A stretch of DNA of 64,000 nt from Paludibacter sp. (GCA_017882285.1 JADGPS010000001.1:86984-150983), one strand, 5' to 3'; positions 54,016 to 63,525 are shown, counted from the stretch's first letter. The notes: generated by a model not told the origin, from the letters alone. Numbers and translations are program-made.

Positions 54016-54168
54016 ATGGCTAAGAAATCGGTTGCATCTCTCCAAAAAGGAGAAGGACGTTCATTTGCAAAGGTTATTAAGATGGTGAAATCACCTAAAA
54101 CCGGTGCTTATATTTTTCAGGAAGAAATTGTTCAAAACGATAAAGTGAAAGATTATTTCGCAAAATAA
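54016..54168 (+). CDS. DUF4295 small basic protein
   Basis: 50 residues, MAKKSVASLQKGEGRSFAKV at the start and IVQNDKVKDYFAK at the end; recognised as DUF4295, a Bacteroidota-specific small basic protein encoded with L28/L33. Probably ribosome-associated, which is inferred from synteny and charge. Confidence 0.88.
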   Translation: MAKKSVASLQKGEGRSFAKVIKMVKSPKTGAYIFQEEIVQNDKVKDYFAK

Positions 54169-54195
54169 TTTCATATCGTTCCAAAAAATAGAAAG

Positions 54196-54230
54196 AATCC
54201 TCTCATTTAATAAAATGAGGGGATTTTTTT
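54196..54230 (+). terminator. Terminator after DUF4295
   Basis: AATCCTCTCATT (54196-54207) pairs with AATGAGGGGATT (one G-T pair), then a T-run. Separates the ribosomal genes from ftsY. Confidence 0.75.
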
Positions 54231-54254
54231 TGCTGTTAGCTCAAAAAAAAAACT

Positions 54255-54262
54255 TAATTTTG
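54255..54262 (+). promoter_or_regulatory. Candidate -7 box for ftsY-rimO
   Basis: TAATTTTG, 62 nt before ftsY; the following spacer (54274-54324) is a word-like AATTAATAGTCAACTAATTT repeat. Confidence 0.45.
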
Positions 54263-54324
54263 TACTTTAATTATTAGCTGATTAATCAATTAATAGTCAA
54301 CTAATTTACCAATAAACCAAAATA

Positions 54325-55275
54325 ATGGGACTATTTAATTTCTTTAATAAAGAAAAAAAAGAAACACTTGATCAAGGTTTGTCGAAAACCAAAGAAAGTG
54401 TTTTTTCGAAGTTGACGCGTGCAGTTGCCGGAAAATCGAAAGTGGATGATGAAGTGTTGGATAATCTGGAAGAAGTATTAATTACTTCGGATGTAGGCGT
54501 TGAAACTACTTTGCGCATTATCGAACGGATTGAAAAACGTGTTGCCCGAGATAAATTTGTGAACACCGACGAGTTGAATGTAATTTTGAAAGACGAAATA
54601 GCCGCTTTATTGGCTGAAAACAACTCTGATTCACCGGCTGATTTTGATGCAGTTTTACCAAAAACTCCTTATGTGATTATGGTGGTTGGTGTGAATGGGG
54701 TTGGAAAAACTACGACAATTGGAAAGTTAGCTTACCAGTTTACAAAAGCAGGGAAAAAAGTATATCTTGGTGCGGCTGATACGTTTCGTGCGGCTGCTGT
54801 TGATCAGTTGGTTATCTGGGGTGAACGTGCCGGAGTGCCTGTAATTAAACAAAAAATGGGTTCTGATCCTGCTTCGGTGGCTTATGATACTATTGCTTCC
54901 GCTAAAGCCAATAATGCCGATGTAGTTATAATTGATACTGCTGGTCGTCTACACAATAAAATCAACTTAATGAACGAGTTGACCAAAATTAAAAATGTAA
55001 TGCAAAAAATAATTTCTGATGCACCTCACGAAGTATTATTAGTGTTAGACGGTTCTACCGGACAAAATGCATTTGAGCAAGCTAAACAATTTACAAAAGC
55101 TACTGATGTTACTGCATTGGCCATTACCAAACTTGATGGGACTGCCAAAGGTGGTGTGGTTATAGGCATTTCCGACCAATTTAAAATTCCGGTAAAATAT
55201 ATAGGACTGGGTGAAGGCATAGAACATTTACAGGTTTTTGACCGGAATGAATTTGTGGCATCGTTGTTTGAATAA
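54325..55275 (+). CDS. ftsY: Signal recognition particle receptor FtsY
   Basis: SRP GTPase receptor delivering ribosomes to SecYEG. 316 residues: only a short N-terminal region (GLFNFFNKEKKE) replaces the long acidic A domain of E. coli FtsY, then the N domain (about 20-95) and G domain with GVNGVGKTTTIGKLA (about 126-140), DTFRAAAVDQL, DTAGRLHNK and TKLDGTAKGG. Membrane contact is probably by the amphipathic N-terminus. 3 bp before rimO. Confidence 0.96.
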   Translation: MGLFNFFNKEKKETLDQGLSKTKESVFSKLTRAVAGKSKVDDEVLDNLEEVLITSDVGVETTLRIIERIEKRVARDKFVNTDELNVILKDEIAALLAENNSDSPADFDAVLPKTPYVIMVVGVNGVGKTTTIGKLAYQFTKAGKKVYLGAADTFRAAAVDQLVIWGERAGVPVIKQKMGSDPASVAYDTIASAKANNADVVIIDTAGRLHNKINLMNELTKIKNVMQKIISDAPHEVLLVLDGSTGQNAFEQAKQFTKATDVTALAITKLDGTAKGGVVIGISDQFKIPVKYIGLGEGIEHLQVFDRNEFVASLFE

Positions 55276-55278
55276 AAA

Positions 55279-56571
55279 ATGAATAAAGGAACTGTTGATA
55301 TTGTAACGCTGGGTTGTTCAAAAAATCTGGTTGATTCTGAACAGTTGATGCGGCAGTTTGATGCGCTTGGTTATAAAGTAAGGCACGATGCTGAAAATCC
55401 GGATGGTGAGATTGTTATTATCAATACTTGTGGGTTTATAGGTGATGCCAAAGAGGAGAGTATCAATACTATTTTACAGTTTGCCGATTTGCGCAAACAA
55501 AATAAGATTGGCAAATTATTCGTAATGGGCTGTTTGTCCGAACGATATGTAAAAGAGCTTAGTTCTGAAATTCCGGAAGTGGATAAATTCTACGGTAAGT
55601 TCAACTATAATAATATTTTGACTGATTTAGGTCAGGAATATCGTGCTGATTTACGGTTGGAACGAACGTTGACAACACCAAATCATTACGCTTACATTAA
55701 AATTTCCGAAGGTTGTAACCGGACTTGTTCATATTGTGCCATTCCAATTATTACCGGAAAACACCGTTCACGTCCGATGGAAGACATTGAAAATGAAGTA
55801 AAAGGTTTGGTTTCAAAAGGTGTAAAGGAGTTTCAACTGATTGCCCAGGATTTGTCATATTATGGACAGGATCGGTATAAAAAACTGAAGCTGGCTGAAC
55901 TGACTGAAAGGCTATCTGATATTCCTGGTGTAGAATGGTTGCGATTGCATTATGCTTATCCGGCTCATTTCCCTTATGATGTTTTAAAGGTTATGCGAGA
56001 ACGCAACAATGTTTGTAAGTACCTGGATATTGCTCTGCAGCATGTAAGCGATAATATGCTGAAACAAATGCGCCGAAATATAACAAAAGATCAAACTTAC
56101 CAACTGATAGAAAGGATTCGTACAGAAGTGCCAGGTATTCATCTGCGTACGACTTTATTGCTTGGTCATCCGGGTGAAACGGAAGCTGACGTGGAAGAAT
56201 TGAAAGAATTTGTTCGAAAAGCTCGTTTTGAAAGGCTTGGAGCATTTGCTTTTTCCAATGAAGAAGGTACTTTTGCATATAAAACATATAAAGATGATGT
56301 TCCGGAGGAAATAAAACATAGACGTGTTGATGAAATAATGTCCATTCAGCAAAGTATTTCTGCTGAGATTAATCAGGCTAAAATTGGAAAAACTCTTAAG
56401 GTGATGATTGACAGGGTAGAGGATAAGTATTTTGTGGGAAGAACCGAATTTGATTCGCCCGAAGTTGATCCGGAAGTATTGATTCCAATTTCGAAAAAAG
56501 GTGTTGTAAAAGGTCAGTTTTATCAGACTAAAATTGTGGATGCGACCGATTTTGATCTTTATGGTATTTAA
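55279..56571 (+). CDS. rimO: Ribosomal protein S12 methylthiotransferase RimO
   Basis: Radical-SAM enzyme methylthiolating Asp88 of S12 (E. coli numbering). 430 residues: N-terminal UPF0004 domain (VTLGCSKNLVDSEQLMRQ, with cluster cysteines including NTCGFIGDAKEES and VMGCLSERY), radical-SAM cluster motif SEGCNRTCSYCAIP (about 143-156; CxxxCxxC), and C-terminal TRAM domain (about 365-430). Its specific start LGCSKNLVD distinguishes it from MiaB. Confidence 0.95.
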   Translation: MNKGTVDIVTLGCSKNLVDSEQLMRQFDALGYKVRHDAENPDGEIVIINTCGFIGDAKEESINTILQFADLRKQNKIGKLFVMGCLSERYVKELSSEIPEVDKFYGKFNYNNILTDLGQEYRADLRLERTLTTPNHYAYIKISEGCNRTCSYCAIPIITGKHRSRPMEDIENEVKGLVSKGVKEFQLIAQDLSYYGQDRYKKLKLAELTERLSDIPGVEWLRLHYAYPAHFPYDVLKVMRERNNVCKYLDIALQHVSDNMLKQMRRNITKDQTYQLIERIRTEVPGIHLRTTLLLGHPGETEADVEELKEFVRKARFERLGAFAFSNEEGTFAYKTYKDDVPEEIKHRRVDEIMSIQQSISAEINQAKIGKTLKVMIDRVEDKYFVGRTEFDSPEVDPEVLIPISKKGVVKGQFYQTKIVDATDFDLYGI

Positions 56572-56611
56572 ATTACTTCCTAACTTGTAACTTTATATTT
56601 GTAACTAACTT

Positions 56612-56902
56612 ATGAATCACAAAGAATTAATTTCGGCCATTTCCACAAAAATGAATGCTCCGAAAGCCGTAGTTGAAAAATTGCTGGAAACAACAATTTC
56701 AACTTGTACAGAGCTATTAGTGGACGAAAAAACAATTGGTTTTCAGAGTTTTGGAAATTTTGAAGTTAGAAAAAAGATGGAACGCTTATCGGTTCATCCT
56801 GCCACACAAATCAGAACCTTAATTCCGCCCAAATTAGTTGTGAACTTTAAACAAAGCAATATTCTGAAAGATAAACTTAAAGACCTGTCAAAGAATGAAT
56901 AA
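56612..56902 (+). CDS. HU-family DNA-binding protein
   Basis: Histone-like protein, 96 residues: helical half (NHKELISAISTKMNAPKAVVEKLLETTIST), then the beta-arm region (GFQSFGNFEVRKKMERLSVHPATQIRTLIPPKLVVNFKQSNILKDKL). The arm consensus GRNPxTG is replaced by SVHPATQI, so DNA bending may differ. Overlaps the next gene by 8 bp, indicating translational coupling of two HU-type proteins. Confidence 0.88.
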   Translation: MNHKELISAISTKMNAPKAVVEKLLETTISTCTELLVDEKTIGFQSFGNFEVRKKMERLSVHPATQIRTLIPPKLVVNFKQSNILKDKLKDLSKNE

Positions 56903-58160
56903 GGAAAAAATTTCATCTCAGGAAATAATTGATCTTATAGCATCAAAGGCATTGATCAGTAAACGCGCTGCAGAAGAGTTTATAAAAATGATGATTGCAA
57001 CTATTGAGGAAGCTTTGTTGGCGGGAGATATTGTGAAGATTAAAAACTTCGGAACATTTAAATTGCAATGGAATGAGCATCGTAAAAGTGTGAATGTTCA
57101 AACCGGAGAAGAAATCATTCTGGATGGTTATCATAAAGTCACGTTTATACCGGAAGCGTCTTTGAAAGACCTTGTAAACGAACCTTTTGCGCATTTAGAG
57201 CCTGTTCAGTTAGATGACGAAAACAATTTTGTTATTTCTGAAAAACATGAAATTGAGGTGTTGGATCCATTACGTATTTTCACAGAGCAAGCTTCTGAAA
57301 TCAAAGATATATTATCTGAAATACAGGCATTATCTGTAAGCTCAAAACCAGTTGCTTTGGAGGAACAAATTAAAGATCAAGAACAAACAGGTATTGAATT
57401 CGAATTAAGTAAAAAAAATGAACCTATAATTTTAGATAAAGAAAAAGTTATTGAACAAGCGATTGAACCTACTGAGATAATTTCAGAAGAACCAGTTTTG
57501 ATTGAACAAGAAGAAACTCAAATAATTTCAGAGTTAACAGATGATAAGATTGAAACATCGTCATTTTTAGAAAATGCAAAATCAAAAAACCGAAAAATTT
57601 GGTTTTCGGTGCTGATAATCTTACTGTTACTTGCCGGAACCGGATCAGGCCTTTATTTTTTATATCCACCTGCTAAGGACTTTACGGATTCAACTTATTT
57701 AAAAAGCAAAAAAACAATATTAAAAATGTCAGAAGGTGTGTCAATTACAGATATGCTAAACACAATTTCAAGTTGGGTTACACCTGAAACTAAACAAACT
57801 CCAATTCCCGAAACAATATTTATTCCAAAAGATACTTCAGCAATGGATTCAGTAACAGAGAAACCACAAATTGATAGTCTGCAGTACTTGTTTGATAATC
57901 CGAGAATTTACAGAGAGTATCTTGGTTCTGAGCGAATTAACCCGGGAAGTAGGTTAACTATAATTTCAAAACGCTATTATGGCAATAAAATCTTTTGGGT
58001 ATATATTTACGAAGCAAATAAAGACCATATTCCAAACCCGGATAATATTCCGGTTGGTACATTAATCAGAATCCCAAAAGTTGATTCTAAATTGATAGAT
58101 AGCACCAATCCACGCTGTATTCAAAAGGCAAAAGAATTGCATGATATTTATGTTGAATAA
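56895..58160 (+). CDS. HU-domain protein with transmembrane segment and LysM-like domain
   Basis: 421 residues. Residues 1-95 are an HU/IHF fold (ISSQEIIDLIASKALISKRAA, KIKNFGTFKLQWNEHRKSVNVQTGEEI). An acidic linker (about 96-230) leads to one strong membrane helix at 236-257 (WFSVLIILLLLAGTGSGLYFL). The C-terminal part, predicted outside the cytoplasm, holds a LysM-like domain (about 342-395: GSERINPGSRLTIISKRYYG and IYEANKDHIPNPDNIPVGTL). LysM binds N-acetylglucosamine polymers. The topology (DNA-binding inside, LysM outside) suggests a link between nucleoid and cell wall; this is inference. Similar HU-like proteins of unknown function occur in Bacteroidota. Confidence 0.85.
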   Translation: MNKEKISSQEIIDLIASKALISKRAAEEFIKMMIATIEEALLAGDIVKIKNFGTFKLQWNEHRKSVNVQTGEEIILDGYHKVTFIPEASLKDLVNEPFAHLEPVQLDDENNFVISEKHEIEVLDPLRIFTEQASEIKDILSEIQALSVSSKPVALEEQIKDQEQTGIEFELSKKNEPIILDKEKVIEQAIEPTEIISEEPVLIEQEETQIISELTDDKIETSSFLENAKSKNRKIWFSVLIILLLLAGTGSGLYFLYPPAKDFTDSTYLKSKKTILKMSEGVSITDMLNTISSWVTPETKQTPIPETIFIPKDTSAMDSVTEKPQIDSLQYLFDNPRIYREYLGSERINPGSRLTIISKRYYGNKIFWVYIYEANKDHIPNPDNIPVGTLIRIPKVDSKLIDSTNPRCIQKAKELHDIYVE

Positions 58161-58213
58161 GCTCCAAAAGGCAATAATGATATTTTTTATATCTATCAAT
58201 TGATTTTGATTTA

Positions 58214-58251
58214 GAAGTTCTTCAATTTTTTACATTTGAAGAACTTTTTTT
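58214..58251 (+). terminator. Terminator after the HU pair
   Basis: Perfect 11-bp stem AAGTTCTTCAA (58215-58225) / TTGAAGAACTT (58236-58246), then a T-run. Confidence 0.85.
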
Positions 58252-58366
58252 ATTCAAAATAAATAAAAAAAATGTCAGTTTATTCCTGCTAAATTCTTTC
58301 TATACTTAATAATCTAAATTGAGGTTAATAGTTATTAAATCAATGCTTTAACGCTTTTTTTAATGC

Positions 58367-58374
58367 TATATTTG
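58367..58374 (+). promoter_or_regulatory. Candidate -7 box for the moxR-bat operon
   Basis: TATATTTG, perfect TAnnTTTG, 37 nt upstream of the moxR ATG. Confidence 0.5.
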
Positions 58375-58410
58375 CTCAACAAAAAACCAACAAAACAAAC
58401 ATAAAATAAT

Positions 58411-59406
58411 ATGATTCAATCTGTTGATATTAGGGAACTTAATGAGAGAATTGAAAAACAAAGCTCTTTTGTTGATGCATTAACCATGGGAATGGACAAA
58501 GTTATTGTCGGACAAAAGCATCTCGTGGAGTCATTATTAATCGGTTTACTCTCCGATGGTCACATTTTATTGGAAGGTGTACCGGGTTTAGCAAAAACGT
58601 TGGCTATTAAAACGCTTTCGGATTTAATTAAAGGAAAATTCAGTAGAATTCAGTTCACGCCTGATTTACTTCCTGCCGATGTTATTGGAACCATGATTTA
58701 CAGTCAGAAAAATGAAGAGTTCAGCATTAAAAAGGGACCAATTTTTGCTAATTTGATTTTAGCTGATGAAATAAACCGCGCACCGGCTAAAGTTCAGAGT
58801 GCTTTGCTCGAAGCGATGCAAGAACGTCAGGTAACTATTGGTGAACATACTTACAAATTGGATGAACCATTTTTAGTTTTGGCTACTCAAAACCCAATTG
58901 AACAAGAAGGAACGTATCCGCTTCCGGAAGCTCAGGTTGACCGTTTCATGCTGAAAGTGATTATCAATTATCCTAAAAAAGAGGAAGAAAAATTGATTAT
59001 CCGTCAAAATTTGTTGAAAGAAAAACCAACAGTTCTTCCTGTTCTTTCTCCACAAGAAATTATTGAAGCTCGCGATGTGGTTCGTCAGGTTTATATCGAC
59101 GAAAAAATTGAACGTTATATTATTGATATCGTTTTTGCTACTCGTTATCCGCAAGATTACGGTTTGGATTCACTGAAAGAAATGATTTCATTCGGTGCAT
59201 CGCCCCGTGCTTCAATTAATCTCGCTTTGGCATCACGTGCCTATGCATTTATTAAACGTCGTGGTTATGTAATTCCGGAGGATATCCGCGCCGTTTGCTA
59301 CGATGTTTTACGTCACCGTATTGGTTTGAGCTACGAAGCTGAAGCTAATAACATGACTTCCGACGAGATGATTACTGAAATTTTGAATACGGTTGAAGTA
59401 CCTTAA
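58411..59406 (+). CDS. MoxR-family AAA+ ATPase
   Basis: 331-residue MoxR ATPase (AAA_3), thought to act as a chaperone for complex assembly with VWA proteins. Walker A GVPGLAKT (about 56-63), PDLLPADVIGTMIY, Walker B LILADEINRAPAKVQSALLEAMQERQVT and the Sensor 1 ATQNPIEQEGTYPLPEAQVDRF are all typical. First gene of the moxR-DUF58-batD-like-batA-batB-batC operon. Confidence 0.95.
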   Translation: MIQSVDIRELNERIEKQSSFVDALTMGMDKVIVGQKHLVESLLIGLLSDGHILLEGVPGLAKTLAIKTLSDLIKGKFSRIQFTPDLLPADVIGTMIYSQKNEEFSIKKGPIFANLILADEINRAPAKVQSALLEAMQERQVTIGEHTYKLDEPFLVLATQNPIEQEGTYPLPEAQVDRFMLKVIINYPKKEEEKLIIRQNLLKEKPTVLPVLSPQEIIEARDVVRQVYIDEKIERYIIDIVFATRYPQDYGLDSLKEMISFGASPRASINLALASRAYAFIKRRGYVIPEDIRAVCYDVLRHRIGLSYEAEANNMTSDEMITEILNTVEVP

Positions 59407-59538
59407 ATAATATGCTAATGTGCCAATTTGCTAATAAGCCAATAAATTGTTGGTGTGGTGAATAGGCAATAATATAAGATATTATTTATAGTTGAAAATT
59501 AGCATATTGGCACATTGTCATATTGGCAAATTGGAATC
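59405..59538. repeat. Word-like, partly self-complementary spacer upstream of the DUF58 gene
   Basis: Near-tandem TATGCTAATGTGCCAATTTGCTAATAAGCCAATA words on the left and TTAGCATATTGGCACATTGTCATATTGGCAAATT on the right. AATGTGCCAA (59417-59426) is the exact inverse of TTGGCACATT (59507-59516), 80 bp apart. It lies directly before the ATG at 59539. Confidence 0.6.
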
Positions 59539-60405
59539 ATGGAAACCAGTGAATTAATAAAAAAAGTACGCAAAATTGAGATAAAGTCACGTGGCTTGTC
59601 GAAAAATATTTTCGCAGGTGAATACCATTCGGCTTTCAAAGGTCGTGGTATGACCTTTTCGGAAGTACGTGAATATCAATATGGTGACGATATTCGGTCC
59701 ATTGACTGGAATGTGACAGCTCGCTTTGGGCACCCCTACATTAAAATTTTTGAAGAAGAACGTGAGTTGACGGTTGTGCTGCTAATTGACGTTTCCGGTA
59801 GTCGTGAATTTGGTACGGTTTCTAAGCTAAAAAAAGATATTTTTACTGAAGTGGCTGCAACATTGGCTTTTTCAACAATTCAAAATAACGATAAAATTGG
59901 AGTAATTTTCTTTTCCGATAAAATTGAAAAATTTATTCCACCCAAAAAAGGTAAAAAACATGTGCTGCATATTATCAGAGAATTAATTGATTTTCAGCCC
60001 GAAAGTAATAAAACTGACATTGGTGGAGCATTACGCTATTTCACAAACGCGATTAAGAAAAGCTCAACTGCCTTTATTATTTCTGACTTAATAGACACTG
60101 ATTTTGAAAAGGAATTGACAATTGCAAGCCGAAGACATGATGTTGTGGCATTGCAGGTTTATGATATTAGAGAAACAGAATTGCCGGATGTGGGCTTGAT
60201 TAAGCTGAAAGATGCAGAAACCGATGAACGAATTTGGGTTGATACATCTGATAAACGATTGAGAACTAGTTATAAGCATGCCTGGGGCGAAAGTCAGTTA
60301 GCTTTGCAAAAATCTTTTACCAAATCAGGTGTTGATATGGTTTCAATGAGTACTTCCGACGATTATGTCCGGGCTTTGATGAAACTGTTTAAAATGAGAG
60401 CCTAA
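59539..60405 (+). CDS. DUF58 domain protein
   Basis: 288 residues from ATG 59539 (METSELIKKVRKIEIKSRG); an in-frame start 24 bp earlier is within the spacer repeat. DUF58 core: GRGMTFSEVREYQYGDDIRSIDWNV, then an integrin-like VWA-type strand ending VVLLIDVSGSREFG (MIDAS-like DxSxS). Soluble cytoplasmic partner of MoxR and membrane Bat proteins in stress tolerance or envelope assembly. The operon is conserved, its molecular target is not known. Confidence 0.93.
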   Translation: METSELIKKVRKIEIKSRGLSKNIFAGEYHSAFKGRGMTFSEVREYQYGDDIRSIDWNVTARFGHPYIKIFEEERELTVVLLIDVSGSREFGTVSKLKKDIFTEVAATLAFSTIQNNDKIGVIFFSDKIEKFIPPKKGKKHVLHIIRELIDFQPESNKTDIGGALRYFTNAIKKSSTAFIISDLIDTDFEKELTIASRRHDVVALQVYDIRETELPDVGLIKLKDAETDERIWVDTSDKRLRTSYKHAWGESQLALQKSFTKSGVDMVSMSTSDDYVRALMKLFKMRA

Positions 60406-60411
60406 TTAATA

Positions 60412-60446
60412 ATTTTACAATTGACAATTTACAATTGACAATTAAC
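60412..60446. repeat. ACAATTGACAATT word repeat before the BatD-like gene
   Basis: Near-tandem TTTACAATTGACAATTTACAATTGACAATTAAC immediately upstream of ATG 60447. Confidence 0.7.
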
Positions 60447-61415
60447 ATGAGAAAATTCTTTATTTTCCTCTTTATTCCCTTTTTATTCGCGCATTCTAGT
60501 TTGTTTGCTCAAAAAATCACCGTTAATGCCAAATTGGATTCTACGGTTATCTGGATTGGAAGTCAGGCGCATTTGACATTCGAAGTTTCGCAACAACCAA
60601 ATCAAAAAGTGAATGTCCCCATTTTTTCTGATTCGATAACTGGAGGATTGGAAATTGTGGAGCCGGTAAAAACAGATACTGTAAAATCGTCTGATGGTCA
60701 TATTCTGGTTACTCAACGTTATTTAGTTACATCGTTTAAAGATTCACTTTTATACATTCCTTCTTTTCCATTTGTTTTGAATGGCGATACTGTTTGGTCT
60801 AAATCACTTTCGCTGAAAGTGGTTCAACCATTTAAAATTGATACAGCATCCAAAACGATAGCGGATATAAAACCGGTTTTCAATCCAAAATATGATTGGG
60901 CAGGTTTATTTAAAATTGTACTTCTGGTTCTATTGATTCTAATTTTATTAGCATTGTTTTATTATTTATTTCAAAAATACTTTAAGAAAAAACCGATATT
61001 GAATGAAACTGAAATAAAACTTCTTCAACCGGCTCATGTTGTAGCTTTAAATCAACTGGATAAAATTAAACAGGAAAAACTCTGGCAAAAAGGACGGCAT
61101 AAGGAATATCACACTGAGTTGACTGACGTAATTCGTGAATATATAGAGCGAATTTTCAATATTAACAGTATGGAAATGACCTCTGAAGAAATTCTCGAAC
61201 ATTTACGTTTGCTACGCAAAGAACAAAAGTCAACTTACCAAAGGCTGCAACAAATTTTACAATTGGCTGATTTAGTAAAATTTGCTAAATGGAATGTAAC
61301 TCCTGATGAACATGAATTAAGTCTTCTGAACGCATATTTATTTGTAAATCAGACTAAAGTAGAAGAAGTAAAACCTTTGGAAGAATTGAAAAAAGAGGAA
61401 ATTATCGAAAATTAA
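60447..61415 (+). CDS. Exported single-pass protein of the Bat operon (BatD-like position)
   Basis: 322 residues from ATG 60447 (MRKFFIFLFIPFLFAHSSLF is the signal peptide); upstream in-frame codons come from the spacer repeat. A periplasmic Ig-like beta domain (about 25-140), a membrane helix (LFKIVLLVLLILILLALFYYLFQKYF, about 155-180) and a cytoplasmic helical tail. Not a classical BatD with long tandem domains, but in the corresponding position. It may bridge MoxR/DUF58 to BatA/BatB. Confidence 0.75.
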   Translation: MRKFFIFLFIPFLFAHSSLFAQKITVNAKLDSTVIWIGSQAHLTFEVSQQPNQKVNVPIFSDSITGGLEIVEPVKTDTVKSSDGHILVTQRYLVTSFKDSLLYIPSFPFVLNGDTVWSKSLSLKVVQPFKIDTASKTIADIKPVFNPKYDWAGLFKIVLLVLLILILLALFYYLFQKYFKKKPILNETEIKLLQPAHVVALNQLDKIKQEKLWQKGRHKEYHTELTDVIREYIERIFNINSMEMTSEEILEHLRLLRKEQKSTYQRLQQILQLADLVKFAKWNVTPDEHELSLLNAYLFVNQTKVEEVKPLEELKKEEIIEN

Positions 61416-61464
61416 TTCGAGTTATTTTTGGTTTTCATTTATTTAAGCTATTATTTTATTAACA

Positions 61465-62448
61465 ATGACTTTTCATAATCCTGAATATCTGTTTTTACTT
61501 TTGCTTCTCATTCCAGTTGTGTTTTGGTACATTTGGGAGATGCAAAAATCTGATGCGAGTCTGCAAATATCGTCACATCGGAATTTGGCACAGTTTCCAC
61601 CTGGTAAAAAAATCAAATTTCGTCACATTCTTTTTATATTGAGAACTTTAACTATTGCTGCACTAATTGTTGCGTTAGCGAGACCACAAGCTTCAAACAG
61701 CTGGCGAACTCAAAATACAGAAGGAATTGACATCATGATGGCATTGGACATTTCAGGAACCATGTTGGCAGAAGATTTAAAACCAAATCGGTTGGAAGCT
61801 GCTAAAGCGGTTGCTTCAGAATTTATTCTTTCCCGACCGAATGATAATATCGGGTTGGTTGTTTTTGCTCGTCAAAGTTTTACCCAATGCCCATTGACTA
61901 TTGATCATGCAGTATTAATTAATTTGTTTAATAGCGTAAAATATGGTTTGATTGACGATGGAACGGCAATTGGACTTGGATTGGCAAATGCAGTAAACCG
62001 GATTAAAGACAGTAAAGCAAAATCGAAAGTAATCATTTTGTTGACAGATGGATCAAACAACTGTGGTGATATTGCTCCAATAACTGCTGCCGAAATTGCC
62101 AAAACCTTTGGAGTACGAATTTATACAATTGGGGTCGGAACAAATGGAATTGTAAATATTCCGGTGCCAACACCCCTTGGCATTCAATATCAGCAAATTC
62201 AGTCGCAATTTGATGCGAAATCACTTCAGAATATTGCCAACCTGACCGGTGGAAAATATTATAATGCAACTGATAATACCAAACTTCGTCAAATTTATCA
62301 GGAAATAGATAAGTTGGAGAAGACGAAGATTAGTGTACAACAGTACAGCAAAAAAGAAGAACAATTTTATATTTTCAGTTTGCTGGCATTCCTATTTTTA
62401 TTGCTGGAAATCCTTTTGCGAAATACAATTTTCAGAAGAATTCCATAA
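61465..62448 (+). CDS. batA: BatA-like VWA membrane protein
   Basis: 327 residues: two N-terminal membrane helices (EYLFLLLLLIPVVFWYIW and HILFILRTLTIAALIVALA), a von Willebrand A domain with MIDAS IMMALDISGTMLAED (about 90-104) and SNNCGDIAPITAAE, and a C-terminal helix (FYIFSLLAFLFLLLEILLRN, about 305-324). The MIDAS DxSGT (Thr at the fifth position) is acceptable for metal binding. It is followed 33 bp later by batB. Confidence 0.93.
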   Translation: MTFHNPEYLFLLLLLIPVVFWYIWEMQKSDASLQISSHRNLAQFPPGKKIKFRHILFILRTLTIAALIVALARPQASNSWRTQNTEGIDIMMALDISGTMLAEDLKPNRLEAAKAVASEFILSRPNDNIGLVVFARQSFTQCPLTIDHAVLINLFNSVKYGLIDDGTAIGLGLANAVNRIKDSKAKSKVIILLTDGSNNCGDIAPITAAEIAKTFGVRIYTIGVGTNGIVNIPVPTPLGIQYQQIQSQFDAKSLQNIANLTGGKYYNATDNTKLRQIYQEIDKLEKTKISVQQYSKKEEQFYIFSLLAFLFLLLEILLRNTIFRRIP

Positions 62449-62481
62449 AGCAGAATAAAAACCTAAAACCCAGAATAAAAG

Positions 62482-63525
62482 ATGTTTAGATTTGCTCATC
62501 CCGAATTTTTATTTTTACTCTTGTTAATCCCAGTATTGATAGGTGTATTCATTTATACAAACATTTTAAAAAATCGAAATATAAAGAAATTTGGCAATCC
62601 TGCACTGATTGCTCAATTAATGCCAAATGTTTCGTTTGTTCGTCCGAAAGTAAAATTTTACATACAACTGGTTGTTATTTTGCTGTTGATCATAGTCTTA
62701 GCTCAACCGCAATTTGGAACAAAAGTTGAAAGTTCGAAACGTCAGGGAATTGAAGTAATGATTGCGTTGGACGTTTCAAATTCAATGATGGCTCAGGATG
62801 TACAGCCAAGTCGGCTAGAAAATGCAAAACAGGTTTTGTCGAAACTGATTGATGGAATGAACGAAGACAAAATCGGTTTGGTGGTTTTTGCCGGTGACGC
62901 TTATACCCAACTGCCAATTACAGCCGATTATGTTTCTGCTAAAATGTTTTTGTCTTCCATTTCTACACAAATGGTTCAACGTCAGGGAACTGCAATCGGA
63001 AGTGCTATTGATTTGGCTATAAAATCATTCGGACCGAAAAACAAAATCGGTAGGACAATTATTATAATTACCGATGGCGAAAATCATGAAGATGATGCTG
63101 TTGGCGCTGCGAAACTTGCTGCCGAAAATAACATCGTTGTTCATGTTATTGGAATGGGAAAAACTGATGGAGCACCAATTCCTGTACCCGGTACTATGAG
63201 TTTCTGGAAAGATAAAGATGGGAATGTCGTGGTTTCGAAGCTCAGCGAACAAATGTGCAAGGAGATTGCCATTTCGGGTAAAGGATTATATGTTCATGCC
63301 GATAACTCGAATAGTGCCTATCGGATAATAACAAGTCAATTAGATAAAATGGCAAAATCCGATATAAAAGCAAGCGTTTTTTCAGAGTATAATGAACAGT
63401 TTCAGTCATTTGCGATACTGGCATTATTACTTTTACTGGTCGATTTTTTCGTGTTTAATCGTAGAAATAAACGTTTGACAAGGGTTAAAATTTTTGATTT
63501 GAAAGATAAAGTCGCCAGGAATTAA
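62482..63525 (+). CDS. batB: BatB-like VWA membrane protein
   Basis: 347 residues, paralogue of BatA: two N-terminal helices, VWA domain with IEVMIALDVSNSMMAQD (MIDAS DVSNS; about 87-103), and a C-terminal helix (FAILALLLLLVDFFVFN). It differs from BatA in the Asn-Ser MIDAS and a Lys-rich tail (KRLTRVKIFDLKDK). Followed by batC, 25 bp gap. Confidence 0.93.
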   Translation: MFRFAHPEFLFLLLLIPVLIGVFIYTNILKNRNIKKFGNPALIAQLMPNVSFVRPKVKFYIQLVVILLLIIVLAQPQFGTKVESSKRQGIEVMIALDVSNSMMAQDVQPSRLENAKQVLSKLIDGMNEDKIGLVVFAGDAYTQLPITADYVSAKMFLSSISTQMVQRQGTAIGSAIDLAIKSFGPKNKIGRTIIIITDGENHEDDAVGAAKLAAENNIVVHVIGMGKTDGAPIPVPGTMSFWKDKDGNVVVSKLSEQMCKEIAISGKGLYVHADNSNSAYRIITSQLDKMAKSDIKASVFSEYNEQFQSFAILALLLLLVDFFVFNRRNKRLTRVKIFDLKDKVARN

